A stretch of 15,915 nt of DNA from Bacteroidales bacterium UBA3290 (GCA_002361615.1 DETK01000028.1:33250-49164); one strand, 5' to 3'; shown: positions 1 to 7,231, counted from the stretch's first letter. A program made the numbers and translations. The notes: generated from the letters alone by a model not told the origin.

Positions 1-615
1 CTTCACACCGTTCAGGCGCCAGCAGCCGGCTGCCTCGTCGTAGGTAGCCTTCAGGCGCACCGACTGCAGGTCGCTGCCTGCGTCGGGTTCCGTGAGGTCC
101 ATCGAGCAGGTGGCACCCTGGCAGATGCGGGGCAGATACTTGTCTTTCAGTGCGTCGGAGCCGAATTCCTGGATGGTGTCGGCGCAGTCGGTCAGGCCCC
201 AGATCGTGGCGAAGCCCACATCGGCGCGGGCGATGATCTCGGCGGCCATCACCACGGCCGCACGCGGCCAGTTGAGACCGTTGTATTTGCGGTCGAGCGA
301 AATGCCGTAGAGGCCCGCCTGGATCAGGGCGTCGAGGTTCCGGCGGGTGCCGGGCGCATAAGAGACGCGGCCGTTCTCGAGCTTCGGGCCCTCGTGGTCC
401 ACCTGCTCGGCGTTGGGCGCAATCACCTCGCCGGCGATTTCACCTACCAGGTTCATCACCATATCATACTGCGAAACAGCCTCTTCAGCGGAAGCGGGGG
501 CTTCCGGGTGCTGTCCAGCCTCGGCATAATCCTTTTCCTTGACGGCGACCACGCGCTCCATTTCCGGATGGTGGAGGTAGAAGGAAAGGCTCTCGTTATC
601 GGTATAGAAATTCAT
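1..615 (-). CDS. acyl-CoA dehydrogenase, N-terminal part (runs off window)
   Basis: This is a flavoprotein that oxidises (or in reverse reduces) the alpha-beta bond of an acyl thioester and exchanges electrons with ETF. The reading frame opens at an ATG (613-615) and stays open to base 1, giving 205 residues; the C-terminal half with the catalytic base is outside the window. Residues 172-182 read MDLTEPDAGSD, the FAD/substrate-loop signature of the acyl-CoA dehydrogenase family. About 80 residues precede the usual start of the N-terminal helical domain, as in the longer bacterial members (near 600 aa). It begins 2 bp after the etfA stop, so it is the last visible gene of the operon and the likely partner of EtfAB. 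Chain-length preference cannot be read from this half. Confidence 0.9.
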   Translation of the reverse strand, partial: MNFYTDNESLSFYLHHPEMERVVAVKEKDYAEAGQHPEAPASAEEAVSQYDMVMNLVGEIAGEVIAPNAEQVDHEGPKLENGRVSYAPGTRRNLDALIQAGLYGISLDRKYNGLNWPRAAVVMAAEIIARADVGFATIWGLTDCADTIQEFGSDALKDKYLPRICQGATCSMDLTEPDAGSDLQSVRLKATYDEAAGCWRLNGVK

Positions 616-617
616 AA

Positions 618-1640
618 CTACTTCAGATTATTTTTATAACAAGCCATAAACTGGGGGATGACGGTCATCACGTCGCCGATGATCGTGTAGTCGGCGATGG
701 CGTTGATGGGCGCATCCGGATCGGTATTGATGCTGATGATCTTGGCACTCTGCTCCATGCCGGCGCGGTGCTGGACGGCGCCGCTGATGCCGCAGGCGAT
801 GTAGAGTTTGGGACGGACCGTCACGCCGGTCTGGCCGATCTGGCGCTCGCCTTCGCAGAAGCCGGCGTCCACGGCAGCGCGGGTAGCGCCGACGCTGGCG
901 CCGATCAGGCGGGCGAACTGATGGAGGATCTGGAAGTTCTCACGGCTGCCCATACCGTAGCCGCCGGCCACGATAATCTGGGCACCCTTGATGTCGATCT
1001 TCTGCTCTTCGATCTCCCGGCTGAGGATCTCAACCGCCTGGTCCGCCTTGGCCAGCGAAGCCTCGACGGCCACGGGAACGATAACACCCTTATAGGCAGG
1101 ATCGAACACCTCTTTCTTCATCACACCCTCGCGGACAGTTGCCATCTGCGGACGGGTCTCCGGGCAGACGATGGTGGCGATGATATTGCCGCCGAAGGCA
1201 GGACGGATCTGATAGAGGATATTCTCGTACGTCTTCTTGGTCTTGGGATCTTCGTGCGAACCGATCTCAAGCTGCGTACAGTCAGCGGTCAGGCCGCAAC
1301 GCAGGAACGAAGCGATGCGCGGGGCGAGGTCGCGGCCGACGCTGGAGGCGCCGAAGAGCACGATCTGCGGCTGCTCCTTCTGGATCAGCTTGGAAAGCAC
1401 GTCGAAATGCGGCAGGGTACGGTAGGGTGAAAGCCGCGGGTCATCGGCCAGGAACACCTCGTCCACGCCATAGGGATAGAGCGACTCGGCCGCGGCTTTC
1501 ACGCCGCTGCCCAGCACGGCGGCCTGCAGGCGGCAGCCCAGACGGCTGGCCAGCTGACGGCCTTTGGTGCAAAGCTCCAGTGCGATGTCGGCAATCTGGT
1601 TCTTCTCCGACAGTTCGCAATATACTAATACGTTATTCAT
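618..1640 (-). CDS. etfA: electron transfer flavoprotein, alpha subunit
   Basis: This is the alpha subunit of the heterodimeric ETF, which carries electrons between a flavoprotein dehydrogenase and another redox partner. It has 340 residues, a normal family length. The C-terminal FAD-binding domain has the family signature: Arg254, QIGQTG at 267-272, SGAVQH at 286-291 and INTDPDAPI at 304-312. The loop that is usually GRG reads GYGMGS (227-232). The N-terminal half is the alpha/beta domain that packs on EtfB. It starts 22 bp after etfB and ends 2 bp before the acyl-CoA dehydrogenase, so the three are surely co-transcribed. The soluble location is inferred from the lack of a signal peptide or membrane segment. 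Confidence 0.95.
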   Translation of the reverse strand: MNNVLVYCELSEKNQIADIALELCTKGRQLASRLGCRLQAAVLGSGVKAAAESLYPYGVDEVFLADDPRLSPYRTLPHFDVLSKLIQKEQPQIVLFGASSVGRDLAPRIASFLRCGLTADCTQLEIGSHEDPKTKKTYENILYQIRPAFGGNIIATIVCPETRPQMATVREGVMKKEVFDPAYKGVIVPVAVEASLAKADQAVEILSREIEEQKIDIKGAQIIVAGGYGMGSRENFQILHQFARLIGASVGATRAAVDAGFCEGERQIGQTGVTVRPKLYIACGISGAVQHRAGMEQSAKIISINTDPDAPINAIADYTIIGDVMTVIPQFMACYKNNLK

Positions 1641-1662
1641 CGATTCCTTGGTTTTTCGGATC

Positions 1663-2463
1663 CTACAAAATGTGCTCTTTGATCAGCGTCGCGGAGAGTT
1701 CACTCAGGGCAGCCTCGGTGGGCTCCAGAACGACCGACTCCTTGTGCGAGAGCACCACGTTTTCAATCTGCTTGACCTTGGTCGGCGAGCCTTTCAAGCC
1801 GAGGCGGTCCATTTCGGCGTCAATGCTGTCGGCGTTGATCATCCGGACCTCCTCCTTGGAGAGGCGGATCATCCGGTGCGCATTCGGGAACCGGCAGTCG
1901 GCGGCAGCCGACGTGACGGTTACCAGCACGGGAAGTTGGGCCTTGACGCACTCGGTTCCCCGTTCCAGACGGCGGCGGATGGTGATCGTCTCCGCATCGA
2001 CGGCAAGCAGTTCCTCAGCATACGTAACCTGGGGAATATCCAGTTTTTCAGCCACCTGCGGTCCCACCTGCGCGGTATCGCCGTCGATGGCCTGACGGCC
2101 GCCCAGGATCAGGTCGACCTTGCCTGTCTGGCGGATGGCCTGCGAAAGGGCATACGAAGTGGCCAGCGTGTCGGCACCGGCAAAGCGGGCGTCGCTCAGC
2201 ACGAAACCGTCGTCGGCGCCGCGATTGCGGGCATCCTTGATGATTTCGGCAGCGCGGGGCGGGCCCATCGTAACCACAGTGACCGTTGCATCGGGCATCT
2301 GGTCTTTGACCTGCAGGGCCATCTCAAGGGCTTTGAGGTCTTCCGGATTGAAAACAGTCGGCAGGGCGGCACGGTTGACGGTGCCGTCCGCATTCATGGC
2401 ATCGGCCCCGACATTGTGCGTGTCGGGGACCTGTTTGGCCAATACTACTATTTTGAATGACAT
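1663..2463 (-). CDS. etfB: electron transfer flavoprotein, beta subunit
   Basis: This is the beta subunit of ETF, 266 residues. The N-terminus (MSFKIVVLAKQVPDT) and VFNPEDLKALEMAL (37-50) are typical of EtfB. Residues 127-135 read DGDTAQVGP in the nucleotide-binding loop. This form is familiar from EtfB of anaerobes that work with butyryl-CoA dehydrogenase, and differs from the mitochondrial type. It may therefore bind a second FAD or NAD(H) and be of the NADH-using, possibly bifurcating, class; that is inference from one motif. It follows fabG by 28 bp and precedes etfA by 22 bp, which places fatty acid synthesis genes and ETF genes in one transcription unit. Confidence 0.95.
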   Translation of the reverse strand: MSFKIVVLAKQVPDTHNVGADAMNADGTVNRAALPTVFNPEDLKALEMALQVKDQMPDATVTVVTMGPPRAAEIIKDARNRGADDGFVLSDARFAGADTLATSYALSQAIRQTGKVDLILGGRQAIDGDTAQVGPQVAEKLDIPQVTYAEELLAVDAETITIRRRLERGTECVKAQLPVLVTVTSAAADCRFPNAHRMIRLSKEEVRMINADSIDAEMDRLGLKGSPTKVKQIENVVLSHKESVVLEPTEAALSELSATLIKEHIL

Positions 2464-2491
2464 AGGATTGTGTTCTGATGTGATTGTGTTT

Positions 2492-3241
2492 CTAGTTGAT
2501 CGCCAGACCGCCGTCGCAGCTGATGACCTGTCCGGTCACATAGGCGGCCAGGTCGCTGGCCAGGAAGAGCGACACGTGCGCCACGTCGGTGTCGAGGCCG
2601 CCGCGGTGCAGCGGGATCTGCTTCATCCACTCCTTGCGCACCTCTTCGGAGAGCTGCTGCGTCATCGGGGTCTCGATGAAGCCCGGAGCCACGGCGTTGC
2701 AGCGGATGCCGCGCGAGCCGAGTTCCTTGGCGATGGAACGCGTGAAGCCGATGATACCGGCTTTCGAGGCGGCGTAGTTGCACTGGCCGGCGTTGCCGTT
2801 CAGGCCCACGATTGAGCTGATGTTGACGATCGAGCCGCTGCGCTGACGCATCATCATCGGCGCGAAGGCTTTGGTATAGTTGAAGACGGAGCGGAGATTG
2901 ACATCCATCACCATATTCCAGTCTTCCACGCTCATACGGAGGATGAGCTGGTCGCGGGTGATGCCCGCGTTGTTGACCAGGATGTCGAGGCGGCCGTAGT
3001 TCTCCTGAACCCAGGCTGCAACTTCCTGTGTCTGCGCAAAATCCGAGGCGTTCGAAGCCAGGAAATCGGCCCGGACACCCTTGGCGCGGAGTTCCGCCAC
3101 GAGGGCGTCGCTCTGCTCGTTCTGCTTGAGATCGGTAAAGATGATATTCGCACCCTCATCGGCGAAGAGGAGGGCATGGCTGCGGCCGATTCCGCGCGAA
3201 GCGCCGGTAATCAGGGCGGTTTTATCTTGAAGGAGTTTCAT
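2492..3241 (-). CDS. fabG: 3-oxoacyl-ACP reductase (short-chain dehydrogenase)
   Basis: It reduces 3-oxoacyl-ACP to 3-hydroxyacyl-ACP with NAD(P)H, the first reduction of each elongation round. The 249 residues form a complete classical SDR: TGASRGIG at 12-19 (cofactor loop), NNAG at 90-93, and the catalytic set Asn115, Ser143, Tyr156, Lys160. The C-terminus has the usual VTGQVISCDGG. It starts only 3 bp after the fabZ stop, so translation is probably coupled. SDRs are diverse, but the neighbours fabH, fabF and fabZ make the FabG role much the most likely. An acetoacetyl-CoA reductase role alongside ETF and the dehydrogenase cannot be ruled out. Confidence 0.92.
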   Translation of the reverse strand: MKLLQDKTALITGASRGIGRSHALLFADEGANIIFTDLKQNEQSDALVAELRAKGVRADFLASNASDFAQTQEVAAWVQENYGRLDILVNNAGITRDQLILRMSVEDWNMVMDVNLRSVFNYTKAFAPMMMRQRSGSIVNISSIVGLNGNAGQCNYAASKAGIIGFTRSIAKELGSRGIRCNAVAPGFIETPMTQQLSEEVRKEWMKQIPLHRGGLDTDVAHVSLFLASDLAAYVTGQVISCDGGLAIN

Positions 3242-3244
3242 AGC

Positions 3245-3664
3245 TTATTCGGGTTTATCGACCAACATGAAAATCAGGGTTCCTTTCGCACAGAGCTTGC
3301 CGTCGACCCGGGCCTCTGCATCAATGAAGAAAGTCAGGCCGCGGCGGTTGGCGATATGCGCCGTCACCGTGAGCAGGTCGCCGGGGCGGACCTGATTCTT
3401 GAAACGCACATTGTCCAGGCCTGCATAGAAGGTCAGGCGGCCGGGGAGTTCTTCGAGGACCAGGGCGCAGCTGCACTGTCCCATAATCTCACAGAGGATG
3501 ACACCCGGGACGACAGGATAGCCGGGGAAGTGGCCCTGAAGGAAAAATTCATCACCGCGCACCTGATAGTGACCGGTAGAAATCCCGTCTTCGACCGTCA
3601 CATCGTCAACGAGCAACATCGGTTCCCGATGCGGCAGGTAATTCTTAAGTTCTTCTCTTACCAT
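3245..3664 (-). CDS. fabZ: 3-hydroxyacyl-ACP dehydratase, FabZ-like
   Basis: This is a hotdog-fold dehydratase converting 3-hydroxyacyl-ACP to trans-2-enoyl-ACP. The 139 residues match FabZ length. LPHREPMLLVD at 10-20 is the FabZ N-terminal motif. GHFPGYPVVPGV at 44-55 carries the catalytic His45, and the following CEIMGQ supplies Glu59, so both active-site residues are present. Use of Glu rather than a FabA-type Asp favours FabZ over the isomerising FabA. It lies 16 bp after fabF and 3 bp before fabG. It may be specialised for a second synthesis pathway if the genome also has a housekeeping fabZ (commonly fused to lpxC in Bacteroidetes), so the symbol denotes family rather than proven role. 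Confidence 0.88.
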   Translation of the reverse strand: MVREELKNYLPHREPMLLVDDVTVEDGISTGHYQVRGDEFFLQGHFPGYPVVPGVILCEIMGQCSCALVLEELPGRLTFYAGLDNVRFKNQVRPGDLLTVTAHIANRRGLTFFIDAEARVDGKLCAKGTLIFMLVDKPE

Positions 3665-3680
3665 AGTATTGATCGTTTGT

Positions 3681-4919
3681 TTAGATTCTTCTCAATGCCA
3701 CGCACGCGTTCTGGCCGCCGAAACCGAACGAATTGCTGATCGTCAGGCCGGCAGCGTAATCGCGGGCGGTATGCGGCGTATAGTCGAGGTCGCATTCGGG
3801 ATCGGGCTCATCGAGATGGATGGTCGGAGCCACTTTGCCGTCCCTGAGGGTCAGGGCGCAGATCACCAGCTCGATGGCGCCGGTTGCGCCGAGCATGTGA
3901 CCCATCATCGACTTGGTGCTGCTGATGACCGCACGGCGGGCCGCCGTCTCGCCCAGGGCCTGCTTGATGGCCAGGGTCTCGGACTTGTCATTGAGCGGGG
4001 TTCCGGTGCCATGCGCGTTGACATAGAGCTGCTCTCCGTCCTTGTAGCCGGCTTCTTCGAGGGCCAGGCGGATGCACGCCGTGGCGCATTTGGCGTCGGA
4101 ACGCGGCGCGGTATAGTGGAAAGCGTCGCAGGTATTGCCGTAACCGCTCACCTCGGCATAGATGTGCGCGCCGCGGCGGCGGGCCGCTTCATATTCTTCC
4201 AGGATCATGATGCCGGCACCTTCGCCGATGACGAAGCCCTTGCGGCGCAGGTCGAACGGCAGCGAGGCCGCCATCGGGTCGTCGCTCGTGGTAAGGGCCT
4301 TGCTGTTGGCGAAACCGCAGATGGCCATCTCACAAAGCGCAGCTTCGGCGCCGCCGCTGATCATCGCGTCGGCGCGGCCTTCGCGGATCAGCCGGTAAGC
4401 CTCGCCGATCGAATGTGTACCGGTCGCACAGGCGGTGACAACAGGGAGATTCGGACCTTCAGCGTGGTATGTGATCGCCACGTTGCCCGAAGCGATATTG
4501 GCAATCATCTCGGGGATAAAGAGCGGCGAGACGCCACGGGCACCGTTTTCGAGCATCGAGCTATGTTCACGGCAGAAAGTCTGGATGCCGCCCACACCCG
4601 AGCCGATGGCGCAGCCGAAACGGCTGGGATCCACGTCCTTGCCTACTTCGAGGCCGCTGTCGCGCATGGCCTGCGAAGCGGCGGCCAGCGCGTAGAGCGC
4701 ATAGCGGTCGTTGTGGCGGATCATCGGGCGGTCGATGCCGTAGTCTTCGGGACGGAAGTCCTTCACCTCGGCGCCGATCCTGACCGGCAGGTTTTCCGTG
4801 TTGATGGATTTGATATAATCGATGGCGCACTTCCCTTCCAGCAGGCCCGACCACATGGTGTTCACGTCGTTGCCCAGCGGGGAAATAGCGCCCAGTCCTG
4901 TAATAACTACTCTTCTCAT
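3681..4919 (-). CDS. fabF: 3-oxoacyl-ACP synthase II (KAS II), elongating
   Basis: It condenses malonyl-ACP with a growing acyl-ACP. From the ATG at 4917-4919 the protein is 412 residues and begins MRRVVITGLG, exactly where FabF proteins begin. An in-frame TTG at 4926-4928 would add three residues but overlaps the fabH stop, so I reject it. The Cys-His-His triad is complete: Cys164 in VTACATGTHS, His303 in NAHGTGTP and His341 in SMMGHMLGA. It is therefore a working ketosynthase and not a chain-length-factor homologue, in which the Cys is lost. It starts 5 bp after the fabH stop and is followed by fabZ. Confidence 0.94.
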   Translation of the reverse strand: MRRVVITGLGAISPLGNDVNTMWSGLLEGKCAIDYIKSINTENLPVRIGAEVKDFRPEDYGIDRPMIRHNDRYALYALAAASQAMRDSGLEVGKDVDPSRFGCAIGSGVGGIQTFCREHSSMLENGARGVSPLFIPEMIANIASGNVAITYHAEGPNLPVVTACATGTHSIGEAYRLIREGRADAMISGGAEAALCEMAICGFANSKALTTSDDPMAASLPFDLRRKGFVIGEGAGIMILEEYEAARRRGAHIYAEVSGYGNTCDAFHYTAPRSDAKCATACIRLALEEAGYKDGEQLYVNAHGTGTPLNDKSETLAIKQALGETAARRAVISSTKSMMGHMLGATGAIELVICALTLRDGKVAPTIHLDEPDPECDLDYTPHTARDYAAGLTISNSFGFGGQNACVALRRI

Positions 4920-4924
4920 AAATG

Positions 4925-5887
4925 TCAATATTGGATGGCGGACCAGTCCAGGATGGCCGCCGCAGTCACGAACCCGCCTCCGAAGGTGCTGATCATCAGC
5001 GTTTGGCCATCTTTCAGCTCACCGGCTCTGGAGAGCTCGTCGATCAGGATGCCGACGCTGGCCGAGGACGTGTTGCCATATTTCTGAATATTGGTCGGGA
5101 ATTTCTCCCGGGGCTGCTCCAGGTGCTCGCGGATGCACTCGATGATGCGCATATTCGCCTGATGGAGCAGGTATTTGTCGATGTCCGCGCCGGTCAGTCC
5201 GTTGCGCTGAAGCAGGACGTCCACATCGTTGATGCAGGATTCAACGGCAATGCGGAACACCTCGCGGCCTTCCATCACCAGCGGCGTGGTTCTTTCCTCC
5301 ACGCGGTCGAACGGCGTCGGCTCGAGGGAGCGTTTGTAGTACATCACGTCGGTATGCGGAACGCCGGTCAGGCGGAAATCGCGGAAACCCTTTCCTTCGG
5401 TGACCACCATAGCCGCAGCACCGTCTCCGAAAAGCACCGAGGTCGCCCTGTCGTGCCAGTTGCAGAAACGGGAAGGCTGTTCAGCCGCCACGACCAGGAT
5501 GTTCCGGGCGCGGCCGGTCTTAAGGAAAGAATCAGCTATGTCGAGCGAATAGACCAGCCCAGCGCAAGCGCCGTTCAGGTCGAACGTCGGGCAGACGCAG
5601 CCCAGCGTACCGAGCAGGATGCTGCCCAGCGAGGGGGACACATAGCTGTTGGCCACGTTCGAGCAAATCAGATAATCGATTTCCGAGGCTTGCAATCCGG
5701 AAGATGCAAGGGCGGCCTGCGCTGCCTTGGTGGCCAGTTCGCGCAATGTCTCGGTACTCAGAAGCCGCCGCGTGTGAATGCCGGTGCGCGTTGTGATCCA
5801 ACTGTCGCTGGTTTCCAGAAAACCTGCCAGCATGTCGTTGGAAATCTCCTTCTGGGGAAGCGCACTGCCTGTTCCTATGATTTTCAT
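4925..5887 (-). CDS. fabH: 3-oxoacyl-ACP synthase III (KAS III), initiating
   Basis: It starts chains by condensing an acyl-CoA primer with malonyl-ACP. The 320 residues match FabH length. The Cys-His-Asn triad is intact: Cys108 in DLNGACAGLVY, His242 in LLHQANMRII and Asn272 in YGNTSSASV. FGDGAAAMVV (153-162) is also characteristic. It is the first gene of the seven-gene minus-strand unit; 40 bp separate its start from the divergent regulator gene. No convincing -33/-7 pair is visible for it. The nearest candidate is CAATTTTG on the minus strand (5923-5930), one fixed base off TAnnTTTG and without a clear -33 box. Primer choice (acetyl, branched or longer) cannot be judged. Confidence 0.94.
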   Translation of the reverse strand: MKIIGTGSALPQKEISNDMLAGFLETSDSWITTRTGIHTRRLLSTETLRELATKAAQAALASSGLQASEIDYLICSNVANSYVSPSLGSILLGTLGCVCPTFDLNGACAGLVYSLDIADSFLKTGRARNILVVAAEQPSRFCNWHDRATSVLFGDGAAAMVVTEGKGFRDFRLTGVPHTDVMYYKRSLEPTPFDRVEERTTPLVMEGREVFRIAVESCINDVDVLLQRNGLTGADIDKYLLHQANMRIIECIREHLEQPREKFPTNIQKYGNTSSASVGILIDELSRAGELKDGQTLMISTFGGGFVTAAAILDWSAIQY

Positions 5888-5919
5888 TTGAGGTATATTC
5901 TTTAAAATTCGTACATTTG
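5887..5919 (+). promoter_or_regulatory. Bacteroidetes-type promoter for the LytTR gene
   Basis: TTTG at 5887-5890, 21 bp, then TACATTTG at 5912-5919 fits the -33/-7 pattern used by the Bacteroidetes primary sigma factor. The -33 box touches the fabH start codon on the other strand. The predicted start of transcription falls just before the TTG start of the regulator gene. Confidence 0.5.
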
Positions 5920-5927
5920 GGGCAAAA

Positions 5928-6782
5928 TTGATTGACTTGAACGCTCCGAAATATTTGTTGCAGAAAACTTTTCTGCTGGGATCCGTCGCTTTCGTCGTGG
6001 TCTTCTCCTTCCTTTTCCTCTTTCTCTATCACCCCTTTTCTGACACCATCTGGCTCGGGCTCGACCCGAAAAACAACCTGGTGCCGACACTGTTGTTCTA
6101 TTTGGTCTGCATTCTGATCCTGTTCATCAGCAAGGAACTGATGATGCTCTATCAGATCCGCCATACCATCACGGTAGGCCGCTACATCTTATGGCTGACC
6201 GGAGAATTCGTCCTGATCGCCACGGTTTACCTGATGTTCGCCTCGCGCTATTTCAATCCGGAAATCCTGCTTTCAGCGAAACTGCTGCTGCGTACCTCCT
6301 ACTGTGTAGCCCTGATTCTGGCCATCCCCTATGTGATTTTCACGCTGATTGCCGCCAACCGCGACAAGGCCGAGGAGATCAATGCCCTGAAAATGAACCA
6401 GGAGGCCGACCGGCCGGAGCCCAAATCCCGTATTATCGATTTCTACGATTATACCGGTGCCCTGAAGCTGTCGGTCGCTTCCGACGACATCTTCTACATC
6501 GCATCGCAGGACAATTACGTGGAAATCCGTTACGAGCTGGATGGCAAACTGCTCAATTACCTGATGCGCTGCCGTACCACGCGGCTCGAAAAGCAACTGG
6601 AGGGCACCTCACTCGTGCGCTGCCACCGCTCCTTCATCGTGAACGTGGACAACGTCTCGCTCTTCAAGCGTGAGAACGCACGGGTGCTACTGGTGCTCAA
6701 TCACCCGGATGCCAAAAAGATCCCCGTTTCCAAGAGCTACTACAAGACCATCGCGGAACGATTGGGCCGGATCGCCTCGTAG
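5928..6782 (+). CDS. membrane-anchored LytTR-family DNA-binding regulator
   Basis: The product is 284 residues. Four hydrophobic segments at about 15-34, 52-68, 84-106 and 122-143 anchor it in the inner membrane. Residues about 175-284 form a LytTR domain with typical features: IFYIASQDNYVEI, RTTRLEKQL, LVRCHRSFIVN and IPVSKSYYKTI. There is no receiver domain, so it is not a classical response regulator; the membrane part probably senses something directly or through a partner. No ATG exists near the N-terminus; the likely start is TTG at 5928 (or TTG at 5937), about 10 bp past the promoter -7 box. It lies head to head with fabH and tail to tail with acpP (26 bp apart), so lipid-gene control is a reasonable guess from position only. 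Confidence 0.88.
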   Translation: MIDLNAPKYLLQKTFLLGSVAFVVVFSFLFLFLYHPFSDTIWLGLDPKNNLVPTLLFYLVCILILFISKELMMLYQIRHTITVGRYILWLTGEFVLIATVYLMFASRYFNPEILLSAKLLLRTSYCVALILAIPYVIFTLIAANRDKAEEINALKMNQEADRPEPKSRIIDFYDYTGALKLSVASDDIFYIASQDNYVEIRYELDGKLLNYLMRCRTTRLEKQLEGTSLVRCHRSFIVNVDNVSLFKRENARVLLVLNHPDAKKIPVSKSYYKTIAERLGRIAS

Positions 6783-6808
6783 CGCTCTCGTCAGCCGGGT
6801 CCTTTTAT

Positions 6809-7048
6809 TTACATACGCGCGGAGATGTATTCGATGGCGTCGCCGACGGTCTTGATGTTCATCGCATCCTCGTCGGAGATCTTCAGCGAGAACTCTTTCT
6901 CGAAGTCCATGATCAGCTCGACAGTGTCGAGAGAATCGGCGCCGAGATCCATCGTGAAGCTGGCGGCGGGGGTGACTTCTTCTTTCGGGAGACCGAGTTT
7001 GTTGGAGATGATGTTGATGACTTTCTCCTCAATTGCGTTTTTTTCCAT
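6809..7048 (-). CDS. acpP: acyl carrier protein
   Basis: This 79-residue acidic helical protein carries growing acyl chains on a phosphopantetheine arm. The attachment motif GADSLDTVEL gives Ser39, at the usual place. Helix III carries ISDEDAMNIKTVGDAIEYI as in AcpP. It starts at ATG 7046-7048. In many bacteria acpP sits directly before fabF; here the fab unit and acpP lie on the same strand but are separated by the oppositely oriented LytTR gene. It is probably the carrier for the neighbouring enzymes. Whether it is the only ACP or a dedicated second one depends on the rest of the genome. Confidence 0.94.
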   Translation of the reverse strand: MEKNAIEEKVINIISNKLGLPKEEVTPAASFTMDLGADSLDTVELIMDFEKEFSLKISDEDAMNIKTVGDAIEYISARM

Positions 7049-7078
7049 TTTTTTCAGATTTTAATATTTTACCGGACG

Positions 7079-7086
7079 CAAAGGTA
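7079..7086 (-). promoter_or_regulatory. acpP: -7 box for acpP
   Basis: On the minus strand the bases read TACCTTTG, a perfect TAnnTTTG, 30 bp upstream of the acpP start codon. No TTG/TTTG lies at the expected 17-23 bp further upstream, so the -33 part is weak or activator-assisted. Confidence 0.5.
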
Positions 7087-7123
7087 GCCAACCCCGCGCC
7101 AAGTTCCTTGCGCGTACAAGCCG

Positions 7124-7185
7124 TTTGTGGCGAAAAACGGCCGTATTGGGGCGAAAGACCGCGGATTGTGGCGAATTGTGGCGAA
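7124..7185 (+). repeat. four phased direct repeats, candidate operator array
   Basis: Four copies of an 11-bp word lie between the acpP and peptidase promoters: TTTGTGGCGAA (7124), ATTGGGGCGAA (7145), ATTGTGGCGAA (7165) and ATTGTGGCGAA (7175). The start-to-start distances are 21, 20 and 10 bp, which are whole or double helical turns, so all copies face the same side of the DNA. This is the arrangement expected of a protein-binding array. LytTR regulators are known to bind direct repeats with a period of about 21 bp, and one is encoded 340 bp away. The link is inference. Confidence 0.6.
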
Positions 7186-7193
7186 TTTTATCG

Positions 7194-7201
7194 TATATTT
7201 G
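7194..7201 (+). promoter_or_regulatory. -7 box for the NlpC/P60 gene
   Basis: TATATTTG matches TAnnTTTG, 30 bp before the start codon at 7232. TTG words sit 15 and 25 bp upstream, inside the repeat array, so the -33 spacing is off. That fits a promoter controlled by whatever binds the array. Confidence 0.5.
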
Positions 7202-7231
7202 TTGATTGTAAGGTACCAATTTCAAGGGAAA

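Noticed and set aside
768..1430. Long plus-strand frame opposite etfA
   Set aside because: It is the complement of a strongly supported gene in GC-rich DNA, Asp/Gly/Leu-rich without motifs; the same applies to similar frames opposite fabF, fabH, the epimerase and pnp.
4920..4928. Upstream TTG start for fabF (adds Met-Thr-Phe)
   Set aside because: It overlaps the fabH stop and adds residues before the conserved MRRVVITGLG start; ATG 4919 fits the family.
7127..7231. Upstream extension of the NlpC/P60 gene
   Set aside because: It would translate the repeat array and the -7 box and bury the lipoprotein signal; ATG 7232 has a ribosome-binding-like AAGGGAAA and gives a proper signal peptide.
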